Source: Rhodobacteraceae bacterium UBA1957
GTDB lineage: Bacteria; Pseudomonadota; Alphaproteobacteria; Rhodobacterales; Rhodobacteraceae
Assembly: GCA_002336405.1 (NCBI GenBank)
Contig: DDEJ01000010.1
Location: 1 to 17,405 of the forward strand
Direction of reading: 5' to 3'
Length of the DNA: 17,405 nucleotides
Shown here: positions 1 to 7,149 of the stretch, piece by piece
Layout: each line of letters starts with the position of its first letter
How positions within the stretch are numbered: position 1 is the stretch's first letter
The notes under the pieces: generated by a model
The model's input: only the letters and a program-made list of their open reading frames with translations
Told to the model about the DNA's origin: nothing
The model's database searches: none
Position numbers and translations under genes: made by a program

Positions 1-81
1 TAGTACTCTTGAGTAATATCTCTCCCCGTGTGTTGGGGCATGTAAATGTATTTTTCAGTACCGTATTTTATAAGTTTTTGG

Positions 82-109
82 CTCGGTCCCAGTGGGGCCG
101 GGTTTTTTT
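82..109 (+). terminator. Rho-independent terminator of a gene left of the window
   Basis: A nine-pair stem (82-90 with 94-102, two G-T pairs) closes over the three-base loop AGT and is followed directly by seven T residues (103-109). This is the textbook form of an intrinsic terminator and works on the plus strand only; the minus strand lacks a T run after the stem. It probably ends a plus-strand transcript that begins outside the window, since no plausible plus-strand gene precedes it here. Confidence 0.75.
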
Positions 110-219
110 GTTCGTGGTGGGTTTTAAGTCTGTTTTCCGACGACAGTGGTCGTGTTTTTACTCGGGGCTGGTGGTTTAAGGTCCATGGTGCTGGTTTTTA
201 TGGATGGGTCCGATACAGC

Positions 220-741
220 CTAAATCTCTAAAAGCCAAATATACTTACTGTCTGCCTCTGTGGCGCTCCAAAAGACCTTGCCGCCATAGCGCCATGGGTC
301 AAGAACAATGCCGTCCGTATGTTTGTCGCCCTTTGCACTAATGATTAAGGTACTGTGTCCAATGCGAAAACTCTCAGGTTTGGATCGGGCCATGTGTAAA
401 TCCAGCGTTTTGAAACCTGCCTGGTTTAGTCGGGCTGCCATATCGCGGGCCCAGTGCCAACACAGACCGCGGGTGCGTAGTCCCAGATTGACTTTGGTGT
501 TGTGAATCAGCGGAGCGTCCGTGACCTGATACTGAACAGACAGGTGTTGCGCGTGCACAAACGCCGCTTCTGCCGCAGTTTTGGCCTCTTGTGGGTCTAC
601 CTTTAGCCCCAGTGATTGAATGCTATCTGCGAGGAGTGCAACCTCTAACGATGACGCAGCGGGTGCCCCAGTTTTTGGGTGTATTGCGCAGCCAGTGGTC
701 AGCATGACAACAGCAAATATGCAGAAGTTCACAAAATTCAT
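220..741 (-). CDS. Small lipoprotein with papain/transglutaminase-like Cys-His-Asp residues
   Basis: The 173-residue product begins with a short hydrophobic signal ending in the lipobox LTTGC, so Cys18 should be lipidated and the protein anchored to a membrane facing the periplasm. The C-terminal half has three well-spaced motifs: RGLCWHWA (Cys94), RIGHSTLI (His129) and IVLDPWR (Asp148). Cys, then His before a beta strand, then Asp in an LDPW context is the order seen in transglutaminase-like and papain-like cysteine proteases, so a hydrolase or amidase role is plausible. This is inferred from motif order only; I do not recognise a named family. There is no strong ribosome binding site before the ATG. 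The gene stands alone, next to a long non-coding stretch, and points away from the catabolic genes, so it is probably unrelated to them. Confidence 0.75.
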   Translation of the reverse strand: MNFVNFCIFAVVMLTTGCAIHPKTGAPAASSLEVALLADSIQSLGLKVDPQEAKTAAEAAFVHAQHLSVQYQVTDAPLIHNTKVNLGLRTRGLCWHWARDMAARLNQAGFKTLDLHMARSKPESFRIGHSTLIISAKGDKHTDGIVLDPWRYGGKVFWSATEADSKYIWLLEI

Positions 742-1518
742 TTGGTGCTGCGCTCAATGGCGAAGGGTGCTTTGGTATGGTTTGGCATTTCTATTTTACC
801 TAGGATTATCTATCATCTGATTATTAATATAGGGTCTTACAAAGGCAGCCATCATGCGGGTGCATGAAGCTTCGGGAATTGCACTAATGCCTCATTTTAC
901 AATAGTGCCATTTTACAGGCAAGCTTCGATTGCCGTCAGCATGGAAAAATACCATTGCGTTCTCCGAAAATGGCTGGCCTTCACCTTTGATAAAGTAAAC
1001 TGACCCACAGGTGGGGTCATTAAATTAAAATGAGTGCAAGGTTTTGAAATGTACGCTGTGTTTACTTTTATTAAAGGGCTGAATTTTCGCGCCCCAGTGG
1101 TAAGGGGTGGGGATTTTGGTGATTTTGAACGGTCTGAGGGTTTTGGGTCGGTACGCCGGTCTTCGCGCAAGCGGCAAGAAACGTCCTACGAATAATTGAT
1201 GTATTCTGGCGTAAATGACCGCAGTTTCATCCTGTCGGCTTTTTTATGCCAATTTTGTTAACGTTTGCTTGCTAAACTCTATCGTGCATCAGGGATGAAC
1301 CTGGCCCGAGGTTTCGCGCTGAAATACCGTGGTTACCAGCAGTATGTTCAAAGATGAACACTCAGGTCCTGAATGGGCTGGCTCAACCCGAAAATGTCAC
1401 CAAAAGTGGTATTTTTTACGTATTGCAAAAAATTATAGGGACCTTATCCATAGCCGTTAAAGGAAACTGACGTATTTATTGATTTCGACGTGCTATTTTT
1501 TAAAACTGGAGCGCTATT
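742..1518. other. 777-bp stretch without a convincing gene; repeats and possible element debris
   Basis: This AT-richer region separates the divergent lipoprotein and sulfotransferase-like genes and should hold both promoters, though I see no clear -35/-10 pair. It contains a 9-bp direct repeat CATTTTACA at 893-901 and 909-917. A hairpin at 1001-1019 pairs TGACCCAC with GTGGGGTCA (one bulged G). A small dyad, TGTTC-N6-GAACA, lies at 1345-1360. A minus-strand reading frame of 85 codons (913-1170) is open, but it has no recognisable domain, is rich in Lys, Pro and Ser, and lacks a good ribosome binding site, so I do not call it a gene. The area may be eroded mobile-element sequence; no transposase motif is visible. 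Confidence 0.4.
893..917. repeat. Two-copy direct repeat CATTTTACA, 16-bp period
   Basis: CATTTTACA occurs at 893-901 and 909-917 with seven bases between. It is flanked by a 6-bp inverted pair, GCACTA (881-886) and TAGTGC (903-908). The exact repeats are visible in the sequence. They could be a protein-binding site or an element end; nothing decides between these. Confidence 0.45.
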
Positions 1519-2388
1519 TTGATTGTTGTACATTTGGGAGCGCATCGTACTGCAACAACTTTGTTTCAAAAGACACTCGCGGATAACCGGCAAAGGCTAT
1601 CAGAGCGTGGGATATGTTTTTTGGGACCTGAACAGATCCGCAACGGCGATTTTAAAGGGCTTATGATCCACCGCTCGCAAGTGACGCTTTGGCGATCCAG
1701 AAAAGCCCAGACAGCGGCGCAAAAGCTCCGTTCCACGCTGGATAGCGAACGTCGTGCAGGGCGCAGGGTCATCTTAAGTGAAGAGAACATACTGGGCAAT
1801 ATACGTAGCAACGTAGACACCATGAGTATCTATCCAAATATTCAGAGCAGTTTGGAGAGGTTGCAACCCGCCTTCGAACAGGTGGATGTTTTCTATATTT
1901 CCATCCGGCCGCTTGACGTATGGTGGAATTCTTGTTTGTCCTTTGCCATCCGTCACTTTCGGCGCCCGCCATCGGCCATGCAGCTCGATTGCATTGCCTA
2001 TAACAGTGCTGGTGGTTGGCGCACGGTCATACAAGCGGTCTGCGATGCTTTTCCAAAGGCTAAAGTGAAAGTTGTTGAGTTTGGTGCGCTCACGGCCAAG
2101 CCTATTGTACAACTGGCCGAGGTTAGCGGTTGGCAGGATCTCTCGCATTTAGAACAAAAACACCAGATACTTAACCGTTCCAAAACGATCAAAAATTTGA
2201 AAGAGATTTTGGAGGGTCGGGGCGACAGTATCGGTATTGCGAGATTGGCAGAAAAGGGCGAAGGGCGGAAATTGAATATGTTTTCTGACACTGGTTTGGG
2301 GATGCTGTTTGAGGCTTATGAACGCGACCTTGCGTGGCTGCGATGTAAGACCGATGATCGGATTACTTTTCTCGAAGCTCCAAAATAA
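1519..2388 (+). CDS. Sulfotransferase-like protein with P-loop HRTATT motif
   Basis: The 289-residue product opens with a beta strand and the loop HLGAHRTATT (residues 5-14). This matches the 5'-phosphosulfate-binding loop of PAPS-dependent sulfotransferases, usually written as H-x-G-x-H/P-K/R-T/S-x-T. A second conserved-looking stretch, VILSEENILGN, lies near residues 79-89. The fold would transfer a sulfuryl group from PAPS to a carbohydrate or other acceptor in the cytoplasm; the acceptor cannot be read from the sequence. The start is TTG, chosen because GGAG at 1508-1511 is seven bases upstream and the codon directly precedes the first strand of the fold; no ATG is available. It stands alone, 434 bp before pobA, and has no evident link to aromatic catabolism. 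Related proteins are common in marine Rhodobacteraceae (recalled, not searched). Confidence 0.72.
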   Translation: MIVVHLGAHRTATTLFQKTLADNRQRLSERGICFLGPEQIRNGDFKGLMIHRSQVTLWRSRKAQTAAQKLRSTLDSERRAGRRVILSEENILGNIRSNVDTMSIYPNIQSSLERLQPAFEQVDVFYISIRPLDVWWNSCLSFAIRHFRRPPSAMQLDCIAYNSAGGWRTVIQAVCDAFPKAKVKVVEFGALTAKPIVQLAEVSGWQDLSHLEQKHQILNRSKTIKNLKEILEGRGDSIGIARLAEKGEGRKLNMFSDTGLGMLFEAYERDLAWLRCKTDDRITFLEAPK

Positions 2389-2393
2389 GCGCA

Positions 2394-2411
2394 GCATCAC
2401 TGCAGTGGTGC
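2394..2411 (+). terminator. Possible terminator hairpin after the sulfotransferase-like gene
   Basis: A 7-bp stem, GCATCAC (2394-2400) with GTGGTGC (2405-2411) including one G-T pair, closes over TGCA and begins five bases after the stop codon. The bases after it are AAAAGG rather than a T run, so intrinsic termination would be weak. Position is the main support. Confidence 0.35.
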
Positions 2412-2756
2412 AAAAGGTAAGATGTTTTTCCAAATTAGAAACAGTGTTTGGAAGCCGCAGGTCTCAAAGACATGCTCTGTTAATTTCTGTCGCATGGGCA
2501 TTGCAAGTTTTGCGTAGGCCGTGATCCAGTTTGAGACGCCGGTGAATTACATCCTCTTAATAAATAATCTATTTCGTAAGCGGCGGGTCTATGACGTCAC
2601 CTACTGTCTCGGTTTGGTAGTGATTTGTCGAAGGGCATCCCCGCTCGTGGCTGATATGCTAAAGGGTTCAGCAGCCCGCATGACAACGGGTTTGAACTGC
2701 GGGCGATTAGGGGCTTTGAATTTTAAACGTGCGTGCTAGGTTCACACCGGCAGTTA

Positions 2757-2770
2757 GCGGGTCAACCCGC
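2757..2770. promoter_or_regulatory. Perfect dyad GCGGGT-CA-ACCCGC upstream of pobA
   Basis: Six-base arms GCGGGT and ACCCGC flank two central bases, ending 52 bp before the pobA ATG. The position suits a repressor or activator site near the promoter, or a hairpin in the 5' leader. The protein that would bind it is not in the window. The symmetry is seen directly; the function is inferred. Confidence 0.4.
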
Positions 2771-2822
2771 GCCAAAAAGTACTGGTGCCAACATGTGGGT
2801 CCTATTGGGGTAAGGGATTAAA

Positions 2823-4010
2823 ATGTCGCAAAAAATGCGCACTCAGGTGGCAATTATCGGATCTGGTCCTGCGGGCCTTTTATTGTCGGAACTCCTGCGC
2901 AAGGTTGGCATCGACGCTGTGGTGATTGATCGCCAAAGCAGATCTCATATTGAGGCCCGAATTCGTGCCGGGGTGCTTGAGTGGGGCACGGTCGAGGCGC
3001 TGCGTGCGGCGGGTGTCGGCGCACGGATGGACCGTGAGGGAATGGTGCATTCCGGCTTTGAGATGTGCTTTGACGGCCACCGCCACCGCATTGATCTGGC
3101 GGGTTTGGTCGATAAAAAGGTCATGGTCTACGGCCAGACTGAACTGACCAAAGATTTAATCGCACAGCGCCTAGACAGTGGCGCACAGATTGTCTTTAGC
3201 GCCAGCAATGTGCGGATCGACAACGTAACATCCTCTGCGCCGCGTGTGAGTTACGAACAGGCCGGGACAGCGCATGTGCTTGAATGTGACTATGTCGCGG
3301 GGTGCGACGGGTTTCATGGAGTTGCCCGCCAGACGATCCCTGCGGACGTGCTGAAAACCTATGAGCGGGTCTATCCGTTTGGCTGGTTGGGGGTTCTGGT
3401 TGACCGCCCACCGATTGCGGATGAGTTAATCTATGCCAATGGCGCGAGGGGCTTTGCCCTGTGCTCGATGCGGTCCGTGACGCGAAGCCGATATTATCTG
3501 CAATGTGCCCTGGATGACAAAATTGAAAATTGGCCGGACGACCGGTTTTATGACGAACTGGAAAAGCGGCTTGGCCCCGAGACGGCGTGCCAGCTTCAGC
3601 GTGGGTCATCTATTGAGAAAAGCATCGCGCCTCTCAGGTCATTTGTGGCCGAGCCGATGCGCTATGGGGCGTTGTTTTTGGCTGGGGATGCAGCCCATAT
3701 CGTGCCGCCAACAGGGGCCAAGGGACTGAACCTTGCAGTGGCCGATGTGCGGGTGCTGGCCCGTGCGCTGACACAGGCCTACCAACAGGGACGCACCGAG
3801 TATTTGGAGCGCTATTCGGAGATATGTCTCAAGCGGGTTTGGAAGGTTGAGCGCTTTTCTTGGTATATGTCGCAACTGTTGCATCAGTTCCCGGACGCAA
3901 CGCCGTTTGAGCGCAAGATGCAAGTCGCGGAGTTTGAGTATCTGACCCAATCGGAAAGCGCGTGCCGTTCCATTGCCGAAAACTATGTTGGCCTGCCGCT
4001 GCAGATGTGA
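2823..4010 (+). CDS. pobA: 4-hydroxybenzoate 3-monooxygenase (p-hydroxybenzoate hydroxylase)
   Basis: This FAD enzyme hydroxylates 4-hydroxybenzoate to protocatechuate with NAD(P)H and O2 in the cytoplasm, feeding the pca genes that follow. The 395 residues match the family length (394 in Pseudomonas). Visible motifs are the FAD-binding GSGPAG (13-18), the CDG motif in AGCDGFHG (159-166) and LAGDAAHIVPPTGAKG (287-301). The substrate-site residues of the Pseudomonas enzyme are all conserved with a shift of three: Tyr204 (Tyr201), Ser215 (Ser212), Arg217 (Arg214), Tyr225 (Tyr222), Pro296 (Pro293) and Tyr388 (Tyr385) near the C-terminus. In the loop that sets coenzyme choice the residues are Arg37, Gln38 and His42; His replaces the Tyr38 of NADPH-specific enzymes, so preference is uncertain. 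AAGGGA at 2812-2817 sits five bases before the ATG. pcaC starts 128 bp downstream. Confidence 0.96.
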   Translation: MSQKMRTQVAIIGSGPAGLLLSELLRKVGIDAVVIDRQSRSHIEARIRAGVLEWGTVEALRAAGVGARMDREGMVHSGFEMCFDGHRHRIDLAGLVDKKVMVYGQTELTKDLIAQRLDSGAQIVFSASNVRIDNVTSSAPRVSYEQAGTAHVLECDYVAGCDGFHGVARQTIPADVLKTYERVYPFGWLGVLVDRPPIADELIYANGARGFALCSMRSVTRSRYYLQCALDDKIENWPDDRFYDELEKRLGPETACQLQRGSSIEKSIAPLRSFVAEPMRYGALFLAGDAAHIVPPTGAKGLNLAVADVRVLARALTQAYQQGRTEYLERYSEICLKRVWKVERFSWYMSQLLHQFPDATPFERKMQVAEFEYLTQSESACRSIAENYVGLPLQM

Positions 4011-4072
4011 GGCGGGTGCCTGCATCTCACCATACCACTGGTTTGGTGGAAGGTTTGGGTGTATTAAGCCGT

Positions 4073-4098
4073 AGTCATTGGCCGATGCCCGAATGACT
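4073..4098. promoter_or_regulatory. Dyad AGTCATT-N12-AATGACT between pobA and pcaC
   Basis: Perfect seven-base arms lie 12 bases apart, ending 40 bp before the pcaC ATG. In other alphaproteobacteria the LysR-type regulator PcaQ activates pcaDCHGB from a dyad upstream of the first gene, but its published half-site (ATAACC/GGTTAA type) does not resemble this one. It may be the operator of a separate pcaCHGB promoter, or a processing or attenuation hairpin in a pobA-pca transcript. The symmetry is seen; the role is inferred. Confidence 0.42.
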
Positions 4099-4138
4099 GT
4101 TGGGGGCTCTGCGGGGCGTTCGCAAGGGAGACAGACGC

Positions 4139-4543
4139 ATGAGGGATGACAGCAACGACACATATATTCAGGGTATGAAAACCCGGCGTGCGGTTCTGGG
4201 TGAGGCCCATGTCGATCGCGCTGAGGCCTCCAAAACCGATTTTGACGCGCCGTTTCAACAGTTGATCGTTGAGGCGGCCTGGGGTCACGTCTGGTCGGGC
4301 GCGGGGCTGACACCGCGCGAACGGTCGCTGATCACGCTGGCGCTGCTGGCGGGTTTGGGTCAGGACGAAGAGTTTTCGATGCATGTGCGCGCGGCATCCA
4401 ATACCGGCGCGAGCCGCGAAGATATTCGCGAGGCATTGATGCATGTTGCCATCTATGCCGGAGTACCGGCGGCCAACCACGCGATCAAACTTGCCAAGGC
4501 CGTGTTTGTTGAACCGCAACCGCCGCGAGCTGACAATGAGTGA
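4139..4543 (+). CDS. pcaC: 4-carboxymuconolactone decarboxylase
   Basis: It decarboxylates 4-carboxymuconolactone to 3-oxoadipate enol-lactone in the protocatechuate branch. The 134-residue product has the family's characteristic run: early RRAVLGEAHVD, then AAWGHVWSG, LTPRERSLITLALLAGLG, a HVRAASNTGAS stretch and a C-terminal HVAIYAGVPAANHA. The length agrees with stand-alone PcaC. The ATG at 4139 is preferred over an in-frame TTG at 4100 because AAGGGAG (4124-4130) lies eight bases upstream and the protein then begins just before the conserved region. Its last eight bases overlap the start of pcaH, so translation is probably coupled. In many Roseobacters pcaD precedes pcaC; here pobA takes that place. 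Confidence 0.94.
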   Translation: MRDDSNDTYIQGMKTRRAVLGEAHVDRAEASKTDFDAPFQQLIVEAAWGHVWSGAGLTPRERSLITLALLAGLGQDEEFSMHVRAASNTGASREDIREALMHVAIYAGVPAANHAIKLAKAVFVEPQPPRADNE

Positions 4544-5267
4544 CCATGCGTCTCGCCTGCTTGATCGCGATTATAGCGGGCAGCCAGAGGCATTGACACC
4601 GGCGTATAAATCATCGCGATTACGCGCGCCGTGTCAGCCACTTTTGCGACTACCTGAGACCGTCAGGGACGTAACAGGGCCGGTTTTCGGCCACGATAAG
4701 CTGGGCGAGCTGGACGCGAATCTCGTGATCAACGCCGCAGCGCCCAATCAAAGCGCTTTGGGCCCGCGTATTTTGGTGCATGGGTGCGTCTTAGATGAAA
4801 ACGGTAAAGGTGTGCCGGGGGCGTTGCTTGAGGTATGGCAAGCCAATGCTGGTGGGCGATACCGGCATAAAAACGATGGTTATCTTGCGCCGCTCGATCC
4901 TAATTTTGCCGGTTGCGGGCGCACAGTCACGGATGCACAGGGCCGGTATCAATTTTTCACCATTCAGCCTGGAGCCTATCCTTGGCCCAATCATGTGAAT
5001 GCCTGGCGCCCGATGCATATTCATTTCTCAGTGTTCGGACATGCCTTTGCGCAGCGTTTGATTACCCAGATGTATTTCGAAGGCGATCCGCTCATCGCGC
5101 TCTGTCCCATTGTCCAGACGGTGAAAGACCCGCAGTCGATCGACCAACTCATCGCTAAGCTGGATATGGGTCGGGCGGTCAGCATGGATCATCTGGCCTA
5201 CCGGTTTGATCTTGTGTTGCGGGGACGGCAGTCAACCCTGTTTGAAAACAGACCGGAGGGCAATTGA
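4536..5267 (+). CDS. pcaH: Protocatechuate 3,4-dioxygenase, beta subunit
   Basis: This is the iron-carrying subunit of the intradiol enzyme that opens protocatechuate to 3-carboxy-cis,cis-muconate. The four Fe(III) ligands of the family are all visible in the 243-residue product: Tyr109 in GGRYRH, Tyr148 in PGAYPWPN, and His161 and His163 in RPMHIHFS. The N-terminal region with YKSSRLRAP is typical of beta subunits. The start at 4536 overlaps the pcaC stop by eight bases and gives the usual PcaH length; earlier in-frame codons lie inside pcaC. Its stop overlaps the pcaG start (TGATG), the usual H-G coupling. Confidence 0.96.
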   Translation: MSDHASRLLDRDYSGQPEALTPAYKSSRLRAPCQPLLRLPETVRDVTGPVFGHDKLGELDANLVINAAAPNQSALGPRILVHGCVLDENGKGVPGALLEVWQANAGGRYRHKNDGYLAPLDPNFAGCGRTVTDAQGRYQFFTIQPGAYPWPNHVNAWRPMHIHFSVFGHAFAQRLITQMYFEGDPLIALCPIVQTVKDPQSIDQLIAKLDMGRAVSMDHLAYRFDLVLRGRQSTLFENRPEGN

Positions 5268-5869
5268 TGCGGCCTCCCAGACGCTATAAAGAAAGCCCGT
5301 CGCAGACGGCTGGCCCCTATGTTCATATTGGTTGCACACCTAATTTTGTCGGTGTTCAGGGTATATATAGCGCTGATCTTGGTGCTGGTCCTGACGCTGA
5401 CTTGGGTGGTGCTCTGCAGGGGGCAGATGTGCCGGGGGAGCGGATCACCATAGCCGGACAAATCTGTGATGGCGCCGGTGAACTGATCACCGATGCGATG
5501 GTCGAGAGCTGGCAGGCGGATGCTCAGGGACGGTACCCCACAGCGGGTGCTTCGTTTTCAGGCTGGGCGCGGCAGGCCTGTGATCTGACCACCGGCGTAT
5601 TCACCTTTCGGACGATCAAACCTGGCTGTATCCAAACCTCTGGTGGCCCGCAAAGCCCGCATATTTCTATCTGGATTGTTGCCCGTGGGATCAATCTTGG
5701 GCTGCATACGCGGATTTATTTTGCCGATGAGGATAACAGCGCAGATCCGGTTCTTGCTGCGATAGACCCCATGCGCAGGCAGACTTTGATTGCGTCTCAA
5801 CGGGGCGATGCCTATGTGTTCAACGTAAGGCTTCAGGGCGAAAACGAGACTGTATTTTTTGATCTTTAA
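5267..5869 (+). CDS. pcaG: Protocatechuate 3,4-dioxygenase, alpha subunit
   Basis: The 200-residue product pairs with PcaH. It has the alpha-subunit N-terminal motif SPSQTAGPYVHIG and the shared intradiol fold: a VESWQADAQGRYP stretch near residues 79-91 and a SPHISIWIVARGI stretch near 128-140. As in other alpha subunits, the full iron-ligand set of the beta subunit is absent, so it shapes the substrate pocket but does not carry the active iron. The start is the ATG at 5267, sharing its A with the pcaH stop; GGAGGG at 5255-5260 is six bases upstream. An in-frame TTG one codon earlier is less likely. pcaB follows nine bases after the stop. Confidence 0.95.
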   Translation: MRPPRRYKESPSQTAGPYVHIGCTPNFVGVQGIYSADLGAGPDADLGGALQGADVPGERITIAGQICDGAGELITDAMVESWQADAQGRYPTAGASFSGWARQACDLTTGVFTFRTIKPGCIQTSGGPQSPHISIWIVARGINLGLHTRIYFADEDNSADPVLAAIDPMRRQTLIASQRGDAYVFNVRLQGENETVFFDL

Positions 5870-5878
5870 GGGGGGGAC

Positions 5879-6940
5879 ATGTCGTATACCGTATTGAACT
5901 CTGCGTGGTCTTCTACCCTTTTGAGCGATCCTGAAGTGGCGGGGCTGTTCTCGGCTGATGCAGATCTCGCGGCGATGCTGGATTTTGAGGCAGCTCTGGC
6001 AGAGGCAGAGGCAGAGGCTGGCGTTTTCTCAACGGGGCTCGCACAACAGATTATTGCGGCTTGCAGAGAATTCCGACCCGATATGGGGCGTCTTAACGCG
6101 GGCATCTCGCGTGATGGTATGGCGGTACCCGATCTGATCAGGCAACTGCGCGAGGCCATCGGCACGGAGGCGTCCAAATATCTGCATTTTGGAGCCACAA
6201 GTCAGGATGTAATCGACACCAGCTTGACCTTGCGTCTGCAACAGGTGAACCAGATTTTTGCGCCCCGGCTTTCGAATGTCTGTGCGTCTTTGGCACATTT
6301 GGACCAGCGTTTTGGACCGCGTCAGATGATGGCGCGCACCCGCATGCAATCGGCCCTGCCGATCTTGGTCAGCCACCGGATTGACCGCTGGCGCACGCCG
6401 CTGTTGGATCTATCTGATGATTTCGGGCAAGTTCAGGCTGCCGTTCAGGCGCTGCAATTTGGTGGGCCTGTGGGAACTTTGGATCAATTGGGCGCAAAAG
6501 CCCCCGAAGTAAGGGGCCTTTTGGCAGAGCGTCTGGGCCTGCTTGACCCCCGCACCGCATGGCATACCGATCGCAGCCGGGTGTTGAACTATAGTTTTTG
6601 GTTGACCAAACTAGCCACTGCGCTGGGCAAAATTGGGCTTGATATAATGCTGATGGCGCAAGATGAGCGGTCCGAGATTGCGCTGGCCAAGTCGGGCGGT
6701 TCGTCGGCCATGGCGCATAAGAAAAACCCGATCAAGGCCGAAGTGCTGCTGGCCTTGGCGCGATTTGTATCGACATTACATGCGGGTCTGCAACAATGCG
6801 CGCTGCATGAACAAGAGCGTTCGGGTACCAACTGGACACTTGAATGGATGCTGCTGCCACAAATCTGTATTGCCACAGGGACCGCATTGATCACAGCGCA
6901 AGCGCTTCTGAAATCGGTTGACTCACTGGGCGAGCGCTAG
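5879..6940 (+). CDS. pcaB: 3-carboxy-cis,cis-muconate cycloisomerase
   Basis: It cyclises 3-carboxymuconate, the PcaHG product, to 4-carboxymuconolactone, the PcaC substrate. The 353-residue protein belongs to the fumarase/aspartase superfamily: HFGATSQDVIDT (103-114) and the signature loop GGSSAMAHKKNP (273-284). In the superfamily consensus (GSSxMPxKxN) the residue after Met is usually Pro; here it is Ala279. It lacks the ~100-residue C-terminal domain of Pseudomonas PcaB (about 450 aa), as do other short alphaproteobacterial forms. A run of G residues (5870-5876) just before the ATG serves as ribosome binding site. It is the last gene of block A; a 353-bp gap follows. Confidence 0.93.
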   Translation: MSYTVLNSAWSSTLLSDPEVAGLFSADADLAAMLDFEAALAEAEAEAGVFSTGLAQQIIAACREFRPDMGRLNAGISRDGMAVPDLIRQLREAIGTEASKYLHFGATSQDVIDTSLTLRLQQVNQIFAPRLSNVCASLAHLDQRFGPRQMMARTRMQSALPILVSHRIDRWRTPLLDLSDDFGQVQAAVQALQFGGPVGTLDQLGAKAPEVRGLLAERLGLLDPRTAWHTDRSRVLNYSFWLTKLATALGKIGLDIMLMAQDERSEIALAKSGGSSAMAHKKNPIKAEVLLALARFVSTLHAGLQQCALHEQERSGTNWTLEWMLLPQICIATGTALITAQALLKSVDSLGER

Positions 6941-7009
6941 ACTGCTGCCGTTGCGATGCGGTAAGGGGCACCTGTCGCAACCTGCCGAGTAGATGTGGCT
7001 GCATTGCTC

Positions 7010-7046
7010 TGGCCTAAGGGCCCCAAAGGGCGGCCAAAGCCTGTTT
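7010..7046 (+). terminator. Possible terminator of the pca operon
   Basis: TGGCC (7010-7014) pairs with GGCCA (7032-7036) around an inner stem GCCC / GGGC (7020-7023, 7028-7031), leaving a five-base bulge on the left side. A short TTTT follows at 7043-7046. The stem is GC-rich but the bulge and the distance to the T run make it imperfect. It lies 70 bp after the pcaB stop. Confidence 0.35.
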
Positions 7047-7149
7047 TACTCGGTCAATATTTTGCGAAGGGCGCACGGCTTACCAGCGCCCATAACATAA
7101 TTTGAGGGCGGGTCTGTGACGATCTCCCTTGCGGCAGGCACGGGGTTGC

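Larger units (their letters stand above)
2389..2822. other. 434-bp leader region before pobA with several dyads
   Basis: This region carries no convincing gene; an open frame with a GTG start (2521-2739) has no recognisable domain. It holds the TGACGTCA palindrome (2592-2599), an inverted pair CCCGCA / TGCGGG separated by 17 bases (about 2675-2703), and the compact dyad at 2757-2770 listed separately. The length and the number of symmetric sites suit a regulated promoter for pobA. No regulator gene is adjacent, although pobR is often divergent from pobA in other bacteria. Confidence 0.45.

Noticed and set aside
46..231. 61-codon frame at the left end
   Set aside because: It reads through a strong terminator hairpin and T run and has a composition (Trp, Phe, Gly) unlike a real protein.
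913..1170. 85-codon minus-strand frame
   Set aside because: No recognisable domain, odd composition and no ribosome binding site; kept only as a note on possible element debris.
2521..2739. 72-codon frame with GTG start before pobA
   Set aside because: No domain, no ribosome binding site, and it spans the dyads expected of a control region.
4100..4138. TTG start extending pcaC by 13 residues
   Set aside because: AAGGGAG lies inside this extension at the right distance from the ATG at 4139, and the added residues match nothing in PcaC.
4443..4535. ATG start extending pcaH upstream inside pcaC
   Set aside because: It would overlap most of the pcaC C-terminal coding region; the ATG at 4536 gives the normal PcaH length and an ordinary 8-bp overlap.
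5996..6020. GCAGAG tandem triplet-like repeat in pcaB
   Set aside because: It encodes an Ala-Glu-rich helix that is normal at this place in the fumarase superfamily; not a mobile or regulatory repeat.
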